Shown: positions 25,187 through 34,585, numbered from the stretch's first letter. The stretch is DNA of 53,196 nucleotides from Dyella solisilvae (GCF_003351225.1 NZ_QQSY01000002.1:404722-457917); one strand, 5' to 3'. Notes: a model not told the origin generated them from the letters alone. Program-made: numbers and translations.

Positions 25187-27442
25187 CTATGGCGCCAGCG
25201 GCTGTGGCCGCCACTGAGCCGCCCAACGCGAAGGCCGGGGGCCCATCACGAACTCCAGCGTCCCGCCGGCCATGATCTGCTCGTAACGGACCACGGGTTC
25301 ATCAAGCGGCTGGCCGTTGAGCGTGGCCGACTGGATGTACACGTTGTCACGCGAGTTGTTGCTGGCATTGACGACGAAGGTCTTGCCGTTGTCGAGCTTC
25401 AAGGCGAGGTGCGTGAACATCGGGCTGCCGATCATGTATTCGCCCGACGCGGGATTGAGCGGATAGAAGCCCATCGCGCTGAACACATACCAGGCCGACA
25501 TCTGGCCACAGTCCTCGTTGCCGAGGATGCCGCCCGGTGTGTTGGAGTACGCATCGGCGGCGATGGCGCGAACGCGATCCTGTGTCTTCCAGGGCGAACC
25601 GGTGAAGTCGTAGAGGTAGCCGTAATGGTGACTGGGCTCGTTGTCATGATGGTTGTGGCCACCATGGAAGTGCGCATCGAGCTTCGCCTCCGCGGCGGAT
25701 GATCCGCCGATCAGTTCGACGGTGCCGGGGATGTCATGCAAGGCGGCGAAGAGGTAGGTCCACTCGTCACCCTCCGTCCAGCCGTCTTTCGGCGAGGCCC
25801 AGGAACCATCGGCGCGACGTGCCTGCATGAAGCCGCGGGCGGGGTTGAAGAGAAGGCGGTAATTAGCCGCGCGCTGCAGGAAATAAGCGTAATCGTCAGC
25901 ATGCCCTGTGGCCTGGGCAACCCGCGCTACCGCGTAGTCGTCGTAAGCTTCCTCAAGTGTGCTCGAGGCGGCCTCCGCGACCTTGTCGGCCGGTATGTAA
26001 CCGAGTTTCAACGCATAGGTCAGGCCGGCTCGCGCCTCATAGGGCGTATGCGGCTCGCGGTCGCGCCAGCGTCGGGTCACGTCGCCATCCGGCGGCGTCG
26101 TGGCGTCCTTGTGCACGGCCTCATAGGCGAGTTGCCAGTCGAAGCCGTGGAAACCTTTGGTGATCGCCTCGGCCACCAGCGAGTCCGCATGCGTGCCGAT
26201 CATGATGTTGGTGTAGGAGGGGTTGGGCCACTTGGGCATCCAGCCACCTTCGCGGTAATCCTGCAGCAAAGCCTGGACCATGTCGTTGACACGCTCAGGG
26301 GCGATCAACGTCAGCAGGCTGTTTTCCGCGCGAAAGGTGTCCCAGATCGAGTAGTCGGTATAGGACACGCCAGGGTGGACCTGGTCGTCGAAGGCGCTGT
26401 AGTAGCGGCCGTGTTCGGAGAACAGCCGGGGGTACAGCAGGGCGTGGTAGAGCGCCGTGTAGAAGATGCGCCGCTGGTCCGCATTGGCGCCATCGATGGT
26501 GATCAGGCCAAGCGTGTCGTTCCAGGTGTTCTTCAGGCTTTGACGTTGCGCGTCGAAATCCCACTGGGGAAGTTCGACGTCCAGATTGGCTTCGGCTTGC
26601 GCGATGCTGATGAACGACGTTCCTACCTGCGCCTCGATCGGCTCGCCGGACGAGGCATCAAAGGATACGAAGGCGCCGACGTTGGTCCCTTCGATGTCGC
26701 CTCGCCCAGCCACCTTTTGGGCGTCCCTGTACACCTGCGTGGCCGCAAAGGGCTGCCTGAAGCGCACGACGAAGTAGCCCTTGAAGTTGGGCAGGGCCAG
26801 GGGTCCGAGCCCGGCGTCCTGGCGATCCGGGTTGTAGCCACGAACTTCATGGCGCGCTTCGTCGACCTCCACGTAACCCCGCACTCCTGGACGTGTCGCC
26901 TCGACGAGCACGCCGGCCTCGCCGGCCTTGGGATACCAGAAGCGCAAGTAGCCACAGTGGTCGGTTGCAGTAAGTTCGGCGCGTATTTGTCTTCCCGCGC
27001 CGGCCTGCATGGTCACCGCGTAGTAATCAGGCTTCGCGATCTCGTCCTTGCGCGAAAACGGCAGCTTTCTTGCCTCGGGCGCATAGCGCGCTTCGCCAAG
27101 CTCCGGCATCAAGGTGACATAACCATAGTCGCCCATCCAGATCGCCGGCTGGTGTGTGCCGATGAAGCCCTGAATCTGGGTGTCACCGAAGTTGTAGGAG
27201 CTGACACCCACGCGGTTCTGGCGCGTCTGCGGCGTCCAGTTGGTCATGCCGAACGGCGTGGTGACCAGCGGCATGGTGCCGCCGTATTCCGAACCGCTTC
27301 CCGCCGTGCCAATGTACGGATTGACCCAGTTGATCGGCGTCTCGGCGGCAGGCATCGCCACGGCTGGCATCGACAGGCAAAGCATCGCCCATACGGCCCT
27401 GACCCACTTGCGTTTGATGACGTTGCCCGTGATGACTGCCAT
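25187..27442 (-). CDS. Secreted GH92 family alpha-mannosidase
   Basis: A protein of about 751 residues with signal peptide (KRKWVRAVWAMLCLSMPAVA), an N-terminal beta-sandwich and a C-terminal (alpha/alpha)6 barrel, the GH92 layout. It contains the family signatures NPYIGTAGSGSEYGGT, NEPSHHYGYLYD and the catalytic-region GNEDCGQMSAWYVF. GH92 enzymes are calcium-dependent inverting exo-alpha-mannosidases that trim N-glycans or mannans, acting here in the periplasm or medium. The start is uncertain: ATG 27442 gives a normal signal peptide, while ATG 27478 adds 12 residues, and neither has a clear ribosome site. It is a plausible T2SS substrate. Confidence 0.92.
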   Translation of the reverse strand: MAVITGNVIKRKWVRAVWAMLCLSMPAVAMPAAETPINWVNPYIGTAGSGSEYGGTMPLVTTPFGMTNWTPQTRQNRVGVSSYNFGDTQIQGFIGTHQPAIWMGDYGYVTLMPELGEARYAPEARKLPFSRKDEIAKPDYYAVTMQAGAGRQIRAELTATDHCGYLRFWYPKAGEAGVLVEATRPGVRGYVEVDEARHEVRGYNPDRQDAGLGPLALPNFKGYFVVRFRQPFAATQVYRDAQKVAGRGDIEGTNVGAFVSFDASSGEPIEAQVGTSFISIAQAEANLDVELPQWDFDAQRQSLKNTWNDTLGLITIDGANADQRRIFYTALYHALLYPRLFSEHGRYYSAFDDQVHPGVSYTDYSIWDTFRAENSLLTLIAPERVNDMVQALLQDYREGGWMPKWPNPSYTNIMIGTHADSLVAEAITKGFHGFDWQLAYEAVHKDATTPPDGDVTRRWRDREPHTPYEARAGLTYALKLGYIPADKVAEAASSTLEEAYDDYAVARVAQATGHADDYAYFLQRAANYRLLFNPARGFMQARRADGSWASPKDGWTEGDEWTYLFAALHDIPGTVELIGGSSAAEAKLDAHFHGGHNHHDNEPSHHYGYLYDFTGSPWKTQDRVRAIAADAYSNTPGGILGNEDCGQMSAWYVFSAMGFYPLNPASGEYMIGSPMFTHLALKLDNGKTFVVNASNNSRDNVYIQSATLNGQPLDEPVVRYEQIMAGGTLEFVMGPRPSRWAAQWRPQPLAP

Positions 27443-27710
27443 GCGATGCGTCGAAGGCCTGGAATAGCGTGGAGGCATCGTAAGGAGTCTTGCCTCGGCG
27501 CGTCATCCCCACCACGAAGGGAATCCGGCGCCTTGTCCCTTCCGAGCCTGCAAGGCGCCAGACTTCCGACGTCGCAGGACGCATGGGTTCGTTCAAACGG
27601 TCACGGCAGCGAGAGCGGCAACGGGCAACTGCCAAGCCGGCGCGAGACATCCTGGGCCAGCCCGGCCTTGTTCGCCACACGTCCCCTGTTCAACGGAATC
27701 GTCGTGCAGC

Positions 27711-28121
27711 TCAGCGCAATTGCTGGATACGGATCATGTTGCCGGCGGGATCGCGCACGGCGCAATCGCGAACGCCGTACGGCTGGTCGGTCGGCTCCTG
27801 CACGATGTCGGCGTCGCGGGCCTGCAGGCGCTCGAAGGCGCCGGCGAGATCCTTGGTGGCGAGCAGGATGATGCCGAAGGTGCCCTTGGCCATCATTTCG
27901 GCGATGGTGCGGCGCTCGTCATCGGTGATGCCGGGGCTCGCTTCCGGCGGATACAGCACGATGGACGTGCCGGGCTGGCCGGCCGGGCCAACGGTGATCC
28001 AGCGCTTGCCGCCGTAGCCGACGTCGTGGCGCACTTCAAAGCCGAGGGTATCGCGATAGAACGCAACCGCCGCGTCAGGGTCGTTCTGCGGTAGGAAGCT
28101 CGAGTGAATGGTGATGTCCAT
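27711..28121 (-). CDS. VOC-family (glyoxalase-like) protein
   Basis: This 136-residue protein has the VOC double module. It starts FLPQNDPDAAVAFYRDTLGF and ends CAVRDPAGNMIRIQQ, with metal-ligand positions in the usual strands. It lies 37 bases downstream of an AraC-type regulator gene on the same strand, so the two are probably co-transcribed. That pairing is common in Proteobacteria and suggests induction by a small toxic or aromatic compound, which cannot be named from the sequence. Confidence 0.88.
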   Translation of the reverse strand: MDITIHSSFLPQNDPDAAVAFYRDTLGFEVRHDVGYGGKRWITVGPAGQPGTSIVLYPPEASPGITDDERRTIAEMMAKGTFGIILLATKDLAGAFERLQARDADIVQEPTDQPYGVRDCAVRDPAGNMIRIQQLR

Positions 28122-28158
28122 GGCGTGCTCTCTCAGTGGGTGGTCAGGTCCATGGCGT

Positions 28159-28608
28159 TCAGTCTATGTCCGCCTTGGTGGCCCGCGCTTCTCGATTCCT
28201 GATCGGTCGCGTCACCTGCTTGGCCACACACGAGGAGAGCCCTGCGGTCGCCTGTGCTTCCTGGCGTCGATAGGCGCCGGGGGACATGCCGACCAGTTCC
28301 GTGAACCGCGTAGTGAACGTGCCCAGCGACGAGCAACCCACCGCAAAGCACACCTCGGTGACGCTGAGTTCGCCGAGGCGGAGCAAGGCCATCGCGCGCT
28401 CGATGCGACGCGTCATCAGGTACGAATAAGGCGACTCGCCGTAGGCCAGCTTGAATTGCCGACTGAGGTGGCCGGCCGACATGTGCACGCCCTGGGCCAG
28501 CGCTTCAACGTCCAACGGTTGCGCGTAGTCCCTGTCGATCCGGTCGCGGACGCGGCGCAGTCGCGCGAGGTCGCGCAGATGCGTCGAGGCTGCGGGCCGG
28601 TTGGTCAT
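28159..28608 (-). CDS. AraC family helix-turn-helix regulator, DNA-binding domain only
   Basis: A protein of about 149 residues made almost wholly of the AraC double helix-turn-helix. The first helix pair is near VEALAQGVHMSAGHLSRQF and the second near VTEVCFAVGCSSLGTFTTRF, ending VGMSPGAYRR. There is no N-terminal sensing domain, so it resembles the short SoxS/MarA layout, with a basic tail of about 35 residues. The start is ATG at 28608 or GTG at 28611. It probably controls the VOC gene just downstream. How it senses a signal is unclear. Confidence 0.88.
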   Translation of the reverse strand: MTNRPAASTHLRDLARLRRVRDRIDRDYAQPLDVEALAQGVHMSAGHLSRQFKLAYGESPYSYLMTRRIERAMALLRLGELSVTEVCFAVGCSSLGTFTTRFTELVGMSPGAYRRQEAQATAGLSSCVAKQVTRPIRNREARATKADID

Positions 28609-28746
28609 CACTCGATGCTGGCACGAGCCAGAGGGTGGCTCAAGTGCACAGGTGTGGCCTATCGACCAAACGATTGCATGGCCATATAGCGGCCGTCGCA
28701 GGCGACCTGATTCGGGATCGCAGTGTCACCGAAGACTGCGCGCATC

Positions 28747-28778
28747 GGCGCGGGGCGCCCGAAGGGCCGCCCCGCGCC
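28747..28778 (-). terminator. Possible terminator after the T2SS operon
   Basis: A perfect 10-base stem (GGCGCGGGGC with GCCCCGCGCC) lies 11 bases beyond the gspD stop, read on the minus strand. No T-run follows, so it could stabilise the message or pause the polymerase rather than terminate alone. Confidence 0.6.
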
Positions 28779-28789
28779 GGCATGAAACA

Positions 28790-31189
28790 TCAGGGATGCT
28801 GGCTGGTGCCCTCGGCTGCCGCCCGCAACGGCGCCAGCGATTCGAACTTGCGCTGGTACTCGTCGGTGACCTGCTTGGCTTCCTCGCTGCTGGTGATCAC
28901 GCGCGGGGTGATCAGCACGATCAGCTCGGTGCGGGTGCGGTTGTGACTGGTGGTGCCGAACAGGCGGCCAACGACCGGCACCCGGTTGAGATAGGGAATG
29001 CCAGTGTCGGTGTTGTCTTCGTTCTGCTGGATCAGGCCGCCAAGCAGCACGGTCTGCCCGCTCTGCACGGCAATCTGCGTGCCCACGGCGCGCTGCTGGA
29101 TGGTGTAGTTGCCCTGCGAGTTGGCCGTGCCGGTGGTATTGCTCACCTGCTGCTGCACGTTGAGGTAAACCAGGCCGCCCGGATTCACGCGCGGCTGCAC
29201 ATCGAGGATCACGCCGGTGGGGATGTAGCTGACGCTGCTCGCGGTGGAGGCGGTGGTGGTGGAACCCAGACCGGGGACGATCGAGGTCTGGTTGATCGGC
29301 ACCTGGTCGCCGACCTGGATGTGCGCCACCTGGTTGTTGAGCACCACCAGCGACGGCGCTGACAGCGTCTTGGTATTGCCGTTGGTTTCCAGCGCGCGTA
29401 TGGCGATCTGGAACTTGCTGTTGCCGCTCAGGAACGAATAGAAGAACGGCTCGCCGCCGTACTGGTTGCCGCCACCGCCCAGTGCGGCCTGGTGGCGCAT
29501 ACCAGGATATGCCGTCTGGGCGCCCACGATGTTGCCGTTGCTGTCGGTGATCGGCGTGCTGTTGGCCAACCCCTGCAGGTACCACTGCACGCCGAATTCC
29601 AGCTGTCCGGTCAGGTCGACCTCGAGGATGCGCATCTCGATCTGCACCTGCAGCGGCACGTTGTCGAGCCGCTTGATCGCCTGCTGCATCTCCTCCCACT
29701 GCGACGGGCGCGCGCGCACCAGCAGCTGGTTGTTCGAATCGACCGAACCAATGCGGATGCTGCCGTCCTCGGAAATGTATTGCTTGCCCGTTCCCGCGCC
29801 GCTGTTGGGGTTGTTGGGATTGTTGCCGCCGCCGTAGGTGGACATGCCGCCTGCTGCGCCGCCGCTGGTGTTGCCCATGCCGTTGGCGAATGCGCTGCCG
29901 GTGGTGCCGAACTGATTGTTCGTGCCCGTGTTGCCCAGGCCGCCGGCGCTGCCGAAGCCGCCACCGACGCCACTGACCGTGGGCGTAGTGCTGCTGCCGA
30001 AGCTGCCGGCGGTGCTGCCCATGCCGCTGGCCGAGCCGTTGGCGTTTTCGTTCGTGCCCAGCGTGGTGCTGTTGAGGCCCGGCCCCACGTGGCCCCCGGC
30101 GCCGCCTTCACCACCACCATTGGTGTAGATCTGGGCCAGGTATTGCGCGAGGTCGGACGCCTTGATGTTGCGCACGTCGTAAACGAACAGCTCCGGCTCA
30201 TTGCCGCCGCCGCGATCGATCTTGGTGATCCAGCCGCCCACTTCCTGCAGGTAGTTGGGCTGCGTGCTGATCACCACCAGCGCGTTGGTGCGCTCGATCG
30301 GAATGAAGCGCAGCATGCCGGCCAGCGGCGTGTCGCCCTTGGCGCCAAACATCTGGTCGAGCTGCGGCATCAGGTCGGTGACATTGGCGTGCTGCAGGCT
30401 GAACACGCCCACCGACATGCCGCGCAGCCAATCCACGTCGAAGGTGTGGATGGTGCGCTGGTAATTGTCCAGTTCGGACGGCGTACCCGACAGCACGATG
30501 AGGTTGCGCGAGGCGTCCACCAGCAGCACCGCATCGGCGCGCGCAAACGGCTTGATCAGCTTCTGCATCTCGTTCGCCGAGATGTAGCGCAACGGGAACA
30601 GCCTGGCCTGCAGGCCGGCCTGCGGCGCCACCGCATTCAGGCTGGGCACCAAGTTGCCGGCCACCGCATCCTTGGCCGGCATCACCACGTAGCGGCCGTT
30701 CTGCATCACCAGCGCGTTGTTGGTCCAGGACAGCAAGGTCTCCAGGATCGGGATGGCCTGGCTGCTGTCCACCGGCTCGGAGGTGGAGAAGGACACGTTG
30801 CCCTGCACGCCCGGCACGATGGTGTAGTTCTGCTTGAGCAGGTCGCCGAGAATGGCCTTGACCACCGCCTGTATCGGCTGGTTCTCGAAGTTGAAGGTCA
30901 CCGCGCCTTCGCCCGTGGCGGCGTTGTGTGGCTGCGCGGCGCCGACCGGACGCACGAACTGGCCGCTGCCGGTAGTGAGCTGCTGCCGCGCCGTGGCGTT
31001 CTGGTCCGGCGCGCCGGATGCCGTGTTGAGCGGCAGCGGTTGAGGCACCGGTTTCTCCGTGCCGGCCATGGCCTCGCGCTGCAGCGCGCCGTCATCATGG
31101 GGCGGCGGCAGGCTTTGGCAGCCGGCGAGCCAGAGGGCCAGGGTAAGCGTACCGATGCGGTGGATCCGCGACGCGCGCTGGGTGGACAT
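28790..31189 (-). CDS. gspD: Type II secretion outer-membrane secretin GspD
   Basis: This 799-residue lipoprotein secretin has its lipobox ending at Cys24 (LWLAGC). N0-N3 domains start at about residue 95 (VTFNFENQPIQAVV). A Gly/Asn/Ser-rich insertion spans about 355-468, and the C-terminal secretin domain contains VGDQVPINQTS, AVQSGQTVLLGG and VPVVGRLFG. It forms the multimeric outer-membrane gate of the T2SS. The gene starts three bases after gspN, last in the operon, matching the xps arrangement of Xanthomonas. The insertion is much longer than the usual N3 loop. Confidence 0.95.
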   Translation of the reverse strand: MSTQRASRIHRIGTLTLALWLAGCQSLPPPHDDGALQREAMAGTEKPVPQPLPLNTASGAPDQNATARQQLTTGSGQFVRPVGAAQPHNAATGEGAVTFNFENQPIQAVVKAILGDLLKQNYTIVPGVQGNVSFSTSEPVDSSQAIPILETLLSWTNNALVMQNGRYVVMPAKDAVAGNLVPSLNAVAPQAGLQARLFPLRYISANEMQKLIKPFARADAVLLVDASRNLIVLSGTPSELDNYQRTIHTFDVDWLRGMSVGVFSLQHANVTDLMPQLDQMFGAKGDTPLAGMLRFIPIERTNALVVISTQPNYLQEVGGWITKIDRGGGNEPELFVYDVRNIKASDLAQYLAQIYTNGGGEGGAGGHVGPGLNSTTLGTNENANGSASGMGSTAGSFGSSTTPTVSGVGGGFGSAGGLGNTGTNNQFGTTGSAFANGMGNTSGGAAGGMSTYGGGNNPNNPNSGAGTGKQYISEDGSIRIGSVDSNNQLLVRARPSQWEEMQQAIKRLDNVPLQVQIEMRILEVDLTGQLEFGVQWYLQGLANSTPITDSNGNIVGAQTAYPGMRHQAALGGGGNQYGGEPFFYSFLSGNSKFQIAIRALETNGNTKTLSAPSLVVLNNQVAHIQVGDQVPINQTSIVPGLGSTTTASTASSVSYIPTGVILDVQPRVNPGGLVYLNVQQQVSNTTGTANSQGNYTIQQRAVGTQIAVQSGQTVLLGGLIQQNEDNTDTGIPYLNRVPVVGRLFGTTSHNRTRTELIVLITPRVITSSEEAKQVTDEYQRKFESLAPLRAAAEGTSQHP

Positions 31190-31192
31190 AAA

Positions 31193-31924
31193 TCAGTGTG
31201 CTCCTTCGGGGGGCGCCGGCACCGGCTGGCCGCGTCGCTTCTGGATGGCTTCGTTCAATTGGCGGATGCGATCAGCCTGCAATGGGTTGTTGCCCTGCAC
31301 GGGTGTCACGAAATTCGCGCCGGGCGGCACCGGGCCGCTTTGCATGGGCGCCGGCGCCACCACCATGCGACCAGGCTGCGGCGCAGCCGTTGGCGCCGCA
31401 TTCGCATTTGCGTTGGCGTTGGCATTGGCATCGGGCTTGGGCGCGTCGATCGGGGCGCCGGCCGGCAGGTCGAGCTGGGTGCGGCCACCGGCGGACTCGA
31501 ACACGGCGGCGCGCGGTTTCACCTCAACCAGTCGCCAGCTGCCGTCGGGCAGGCTGTCGCCTTCGCGCACGCGCACTTCGTGCTCGCCGCTCTTGTCGTG
31601 CAGCAAGGCCATGTGCAGCGCCGGCGTGAGGATGATGCCGGTGAGCTGCATGTCGCCCAGGCTGGCTCCACCGCTGGCGGTGTGCATGCTGGGCTTGCGG
31701 TCCGGGTTGAACAAAGGCTGCTGCCACACCGTGGCGAACTGGGTCAGCGGCAGTGGCGCCGGCATGCCCTGGTCGTGCGTTTCAGGCAGCGGCGCGGTGG
31801 GTCGCGGCGGCCCCCAGTGCACACCCCGGCCCACGCCCGCGAGCAACAGCAACAACAACAGGCCGAAGCCGGCGGCGACGCCACCAAGCACGGGCGTCAG
31901 GCGGCGCTGCGCATTGGCGTTCAT
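31193..31924 (-). CDS. gspN: Type II secretion protein N (XpsN/GspC-like)
   Basis: This 243-residue inner-membrane protein has one N-terminal membrane segment (about 10-32), a Pro-rich stretch, then a homology-region domain (about 60-160: LTQFATVWQQPLFNPDRKPS, then DMQLTGIILTPAL). It ends in a Pro/Ala tail containing a run of Asn-Ala repeats (about 165-178). Between gspM and gspD, with no separate gspC in the operon, it matches xanthomonad XpsN. XpsN links the inner-membrane platform to the secretin as GspC does elsewhere. It overlaps gspM by four bases. Confidence 0.88.
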   Translation of the reverse strand: MNANAQRRLTPVLGGVAAGFGLLLLLLLAGVGRGVHWGPPRPTAPLPETHDQGMPAPLPLTQFATVWQQPLFNPDRKPSMHTASGGASLGDMQLTGIILTPALHMALLHDKSGEHEVRVREGDSLPDGSWRLVEVKPRAAVFESAGGRTQLDLPAGAPIDAPKPDANANANANANAAPTAAPQPGRMVVAPAPMQSGPVPPGANFVTPVQGNNPLQADRIRQLNEAIQKRRGQPVPAPPEGAH

Positions 31925-32547
31925 GGCGCACCTCCCTGTGCATCACCCGCGGCGCGCGGCTGGCGCACATAGCCGGACAAGGTGAACTGCACTTCCAGCG
32001 GGGCGCCCACCTGCTGCAGGGCCGCCACCGGATTGCGATAGATGCTGAGATCGTCCACGAACAGGTACGGCGAACCCTGCTCGAGGTCGTGCAGGGTTTC
32101 CGCCAGCGGCTGCACGTCGCAGCGCAGGCTGATGCTCACGGCCACCTTGCGATAGGGTTCGTCCGGTCCCGCCGGCGGATTGGTGACCGGCATCTTCTGG
32201 GTGACCTCGCAGGCGCCGCCTTGCGGGTGCGCGGCCACGGCGTCCACCACGCGCTGCATCAGGCCGGCGGCGGCGGCGTTCGGATCATCCTCGGGCAGGA
32301 ACGCATGGCTGGCGACCTGCCCCGCCCCCATCGCGGCGATGCGTTGCTGCAACTGCGGCTTCTCCGCGATGGCCGCCGCGTAGCGCGCATGGGTGTCGCG
32401 CAAGTCATCCATTTCGGCATGGATGCCGCGAAGCGGGGCGACGAACCACCAGTGCAACAGCACGAAATAGGCGATCACCAGCACTACCAGCAGCAACAGC
32501 ACGGCGGCGATGCGGCTTTCGCGGGGCTTGAGCGCGGTCATCTTCAT
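31921..32547 (-). CDS. gspM: Type II secretion protein M
   Basis: This 208-residue bitopic protein has a short basic cytoplasmic start, one membrane segment (about 14-36, VLLLLVVLVIAYFVLL), a periplasmic coiled segment and a ferredoxin-like domain. It forms the platform with GspL. The start at 32547 overlaps the gspL stop as ATGA and the gene ends four bases into gspN; the longer open frame upstream lies wholly within gspL. The strict overlaps imply translational coupling along the whole platform block. Confidence 0.9.
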   Translation of the reverse strand: MKMTALKPRESRIAAVLLLLVVLVIAYFVLLHWWFVAPLRGIHAEMDDLRDTHARYAAAIAEKPQLQQRIAAMGAGQVASHAFLPEDDPNAAAAGLMQRVVDAVAAHPQGGACEVTQKMPVTNPPAGPDEPYRKVAVSISLRCDVQPLAETLHDLEQGSPYLFVDDLSIYRNPVAALQQVGAPLEVQFTLSGYVRQPRAAGDAQGGAP

Positions 32548-33707
32548 GGCGCGCCTCCCACGGTGGCGGGAGCCGGCTTGGGCTTGGCTTCGGCGGGCTT
32601 GCGCAACTGCGCCACCATGTAGAAGCGCTCCTTGCCCGTGGTCGGGTCCACCTGGATGGTGCCCTGGAAATTCGCATCGGTGATGACCGGCGAGCCCTTG
32701 AGCGCATCGACCAGGCGCGCCGCCTGCGGGCTTTGCCCCTGGAAGCCGACCTGGCCAGTGTTGTCGATGCTCAGGCGTTCCAGCCACGCGGTGGTCGGCA
32801 GTCGCTGGCTGAGGTCCTGCATCACGGCCAGCGCGGACACGCGGTTGCGCTTGCGCTCGGCAAGAAAGCCAGCGGCGCCGGCGTTGTCCTGCAACTGCTG
32901 GCGCAGGCCGGCCACCTGTTGCGCGTCGCCGCGCATGGCCTCCACGTCGCTGCGCATCTGCTCAAGCGCACTTTCGCGGTTGTGCAGGAACTGCAGCAGC
33001 GACAACACCAGCAGGACGATGGCGGCCGCACCGAGTGCAAGATTGAGCCGTTGCCGCGGGTGCTGGCGGCGTGGCAGCAGTTCGGGCGGCAACAGGTTCG
33101 CGCCAAGGCGATCGGCGCCGGCCGCGACGTCCAGCGCATCCACCTGCAGGCCGGAAGCGGCCAGCCGGGCGAGCAGTGGATCCAGCGTGGCCCGCGGCGC
33201 CACCACCAGTTCGGCGGCGAAGCGTCCGGCAGGCGCGGCGGCGCGAAGTTCACGCACGTCGTAGCGCACCTGCTCGACGCGGAACGGCGTCTGGCGATCC
33301 ATCTCGAAGGCGCCGATCTGCTGCAGGTTGTCGCGCGCGGCGAGCGGCAGGCTCAGGCGCGGCCGCAACACCATGAAGGGATCCAGGCACAGCGCCAGCC
33401 GCAGGTCTTCGGTGTCGACGCCGCGCAAGGCGTCCCGCAGGGCGACCTGCTGGCTGGTCGCATCCAGCTGGCTGCTCCAGCGCGCCAGCACGTCCAGGTG
33501 GCCGGCGCGGCGCACCACCCATTCGTCGCCTTCGTGCCGCAGCAGGTACCAGGCCAGTCCGCCGCCAAACAGCGCGCGCCAGCGTGGCGGCAGCAGGGCG
33601 GCCAGCTCGCCGCTCCACCACGCCACGAAACGCGGCATCGGCGAAGCGCGCCAGGCCCGGCGTGCACGATCGAGCTGCGAACGCAGCGGAAGCGTTGCCG
33701 AACTCAT
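32544..33707 (-). CDS. gspL: Type II secretion protein L
   Basis: This 387-residue protein has an N-terminal cytoplasmic actin-like domain that docks GspE, a membrane segment at about 215-238 (LNLALGAAAIVLLVLSLLQF), and a periplasmic PilN-like ferredoxin fold with a coiled part. It couples the ATPase to the inner-membrane platform. It overlaps gspK and gspM by four bases each. The PilN-like C-terminal half is the most recognisable part; assignment also rests on its place in the operon. Confidence 0.9.
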   Translation of the reverse strand: MSSATLPLRSQLDRARRAWRASPMPRFVAWWSGELAALLPPRWRALFGGGLAWYLLRHEGDEWVVRRAGHLDVLARWSSQLDATSQQVALRDALRGVDTEDLRLALCLDPFMVLRPRLSLPLAARDNLQQIGAFEMDRQTPFRVEQVRYDVRELRAAAPAGRFAAELVVAPRATLDPLLARLAASGLQVDALDVAAGADRLGANLLPPELLPRRQHPRQRLNLALGAAAIVLLVLSLLQFLHNRESALEQMRSDVEAMRGDAQQVAGLRQQLQDNAGAAGFLAERKRNRVSALAVMQDLSQRLPTTAWLERLSIDNTGQVGFQGQSPQAARLVDALKGSPVITDANFQGTIQVDPTTGKERFYMVAQLRKPAEAKPKPAPATVGGAP

Positions 33708-34585
33708 TCCCCGTCACCCTCCTGCCAGCGCAGCACGGCATACGGCGGGGCCCCTGCGCGGAGACCCTGCAAGCGCACCGTGGCGCGGACGATCGCGCGC
33801 GTCCCGTCGGCCAACGTAGCCTCCGCGCGAATACTATGCGTCACTCCCTGGGCAACGGCTAGGCCCGGGATCCCCTGCGAGGCTGGCCCGGCCTGGCGCG
33901 CGGCCAGCTGGGCCTGCACCTGCGCCGACGTCATGCCGGGGATGGCCGCCAGCGCCAGGGGCGGCGCGGTCGCCGGGTTGGGGCTCTGTCGCCCCGACCA
34001 CAGGGTCACCTGGGACGCCACCGCGCGATACACCGCCGGATCCATGCCGAGCACCATCTGAAGCTCCTCGATCGTGGCGAAGGGTCCGTGCCGCGGACCG
34101 TAGTCCTTGCCGGCCTGCGCATATGCCGCGTTGGGCACGGTCCCGGGCGGCGCCATGGCGAAGCTGCGCCAGTCCACTACGTTCTGGGCGACTGACTGGG
34201 CCGCGTTGTCGGCCATGCCGGCCGCGCGGAACAGTTGCTGCAGCACCTCGGGCGTGGCGGCGTTGAGATCCACCTTGCCGCCTTCATCAACGATGCTCAC
34301 GTTGACCTTGGCGCCATCGAAGGCGAACGGGTAGATCCGGCCGTCCGGCGTCCAGCGCTGCTGCAGCTGCGGATCCTGCAAGGCGTAGATGGCGCGCATC
34401 AGGCCCGCCTCGGCCGCATAGTGCGCCTGGGTCTGGGCGAACAGGTAGCGCGCCTGCAGGCCTTCGGTGCGGGCGAGCATGGCGTAGCCGCCCAGCAGGA
34501 TCGCCAGCAAGGTGCAGGCCCACATCACCACCAGCAGGGCAACGCCCTGCTGCCTGTGCGCGTGCGCAACCATGGCGCGGCTCAT
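33704..34585 (-). CDS. gspK: Type II secretion minor pseudopilin GspK
   Basis: This 293-residue protein has the processed type IV pilin-like N-terminus QQGVALLVVMWACTLLAILL, where GspK proteins lack the usual Glu5. A large globular domain follows, including VDLNAATPEVLQQLF and a helix-hairpin-helix-like ATIEELQMVLGMDP. GspK caps the pseudopilus tip together with GspI and GspJ. The gene overlaps gspJ and gspL by four bases. Confidence 0.92.
   Translation of the reverse strand: MSRAMVAHAHRQQGVALLVVMWACTLLAILLGGYAMLARTEGLQARYLFAQTQAHYAAEAGLMRAIYALQDPQLQQRWTPDGRIYPFAFDGAKVNVSIVDEGGKVDLNAATPEVLQQLFRAAGMADNAAQSVAQNVVDWRSFAMAPPGTVPNAAYAQAGKDYGPRHGPFATIEELQMVLGMDPAVYRAVASQVTLWSGRQSPNPATAPPLALAAIPGMTSAQVQAQLAARQAGPASQGIPGLAVAQGVTHSIRAEATLADGTRAIVRATVRLQGLRAGAPPYAVLRWQEGDGE

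Noticed and set aside
25736-27871. 711-codon plus-strand frame opposite the GH92 gene
   Set aside because: It has shadow-like composition, no domain, and the minus strand carries full GH92 signatures.
29492-31972. 826-codon plus-strand frame opposite gspD and gspN
   Set aside because: Antisense to clearly recognised T2SS genes; no start signal or protein family.
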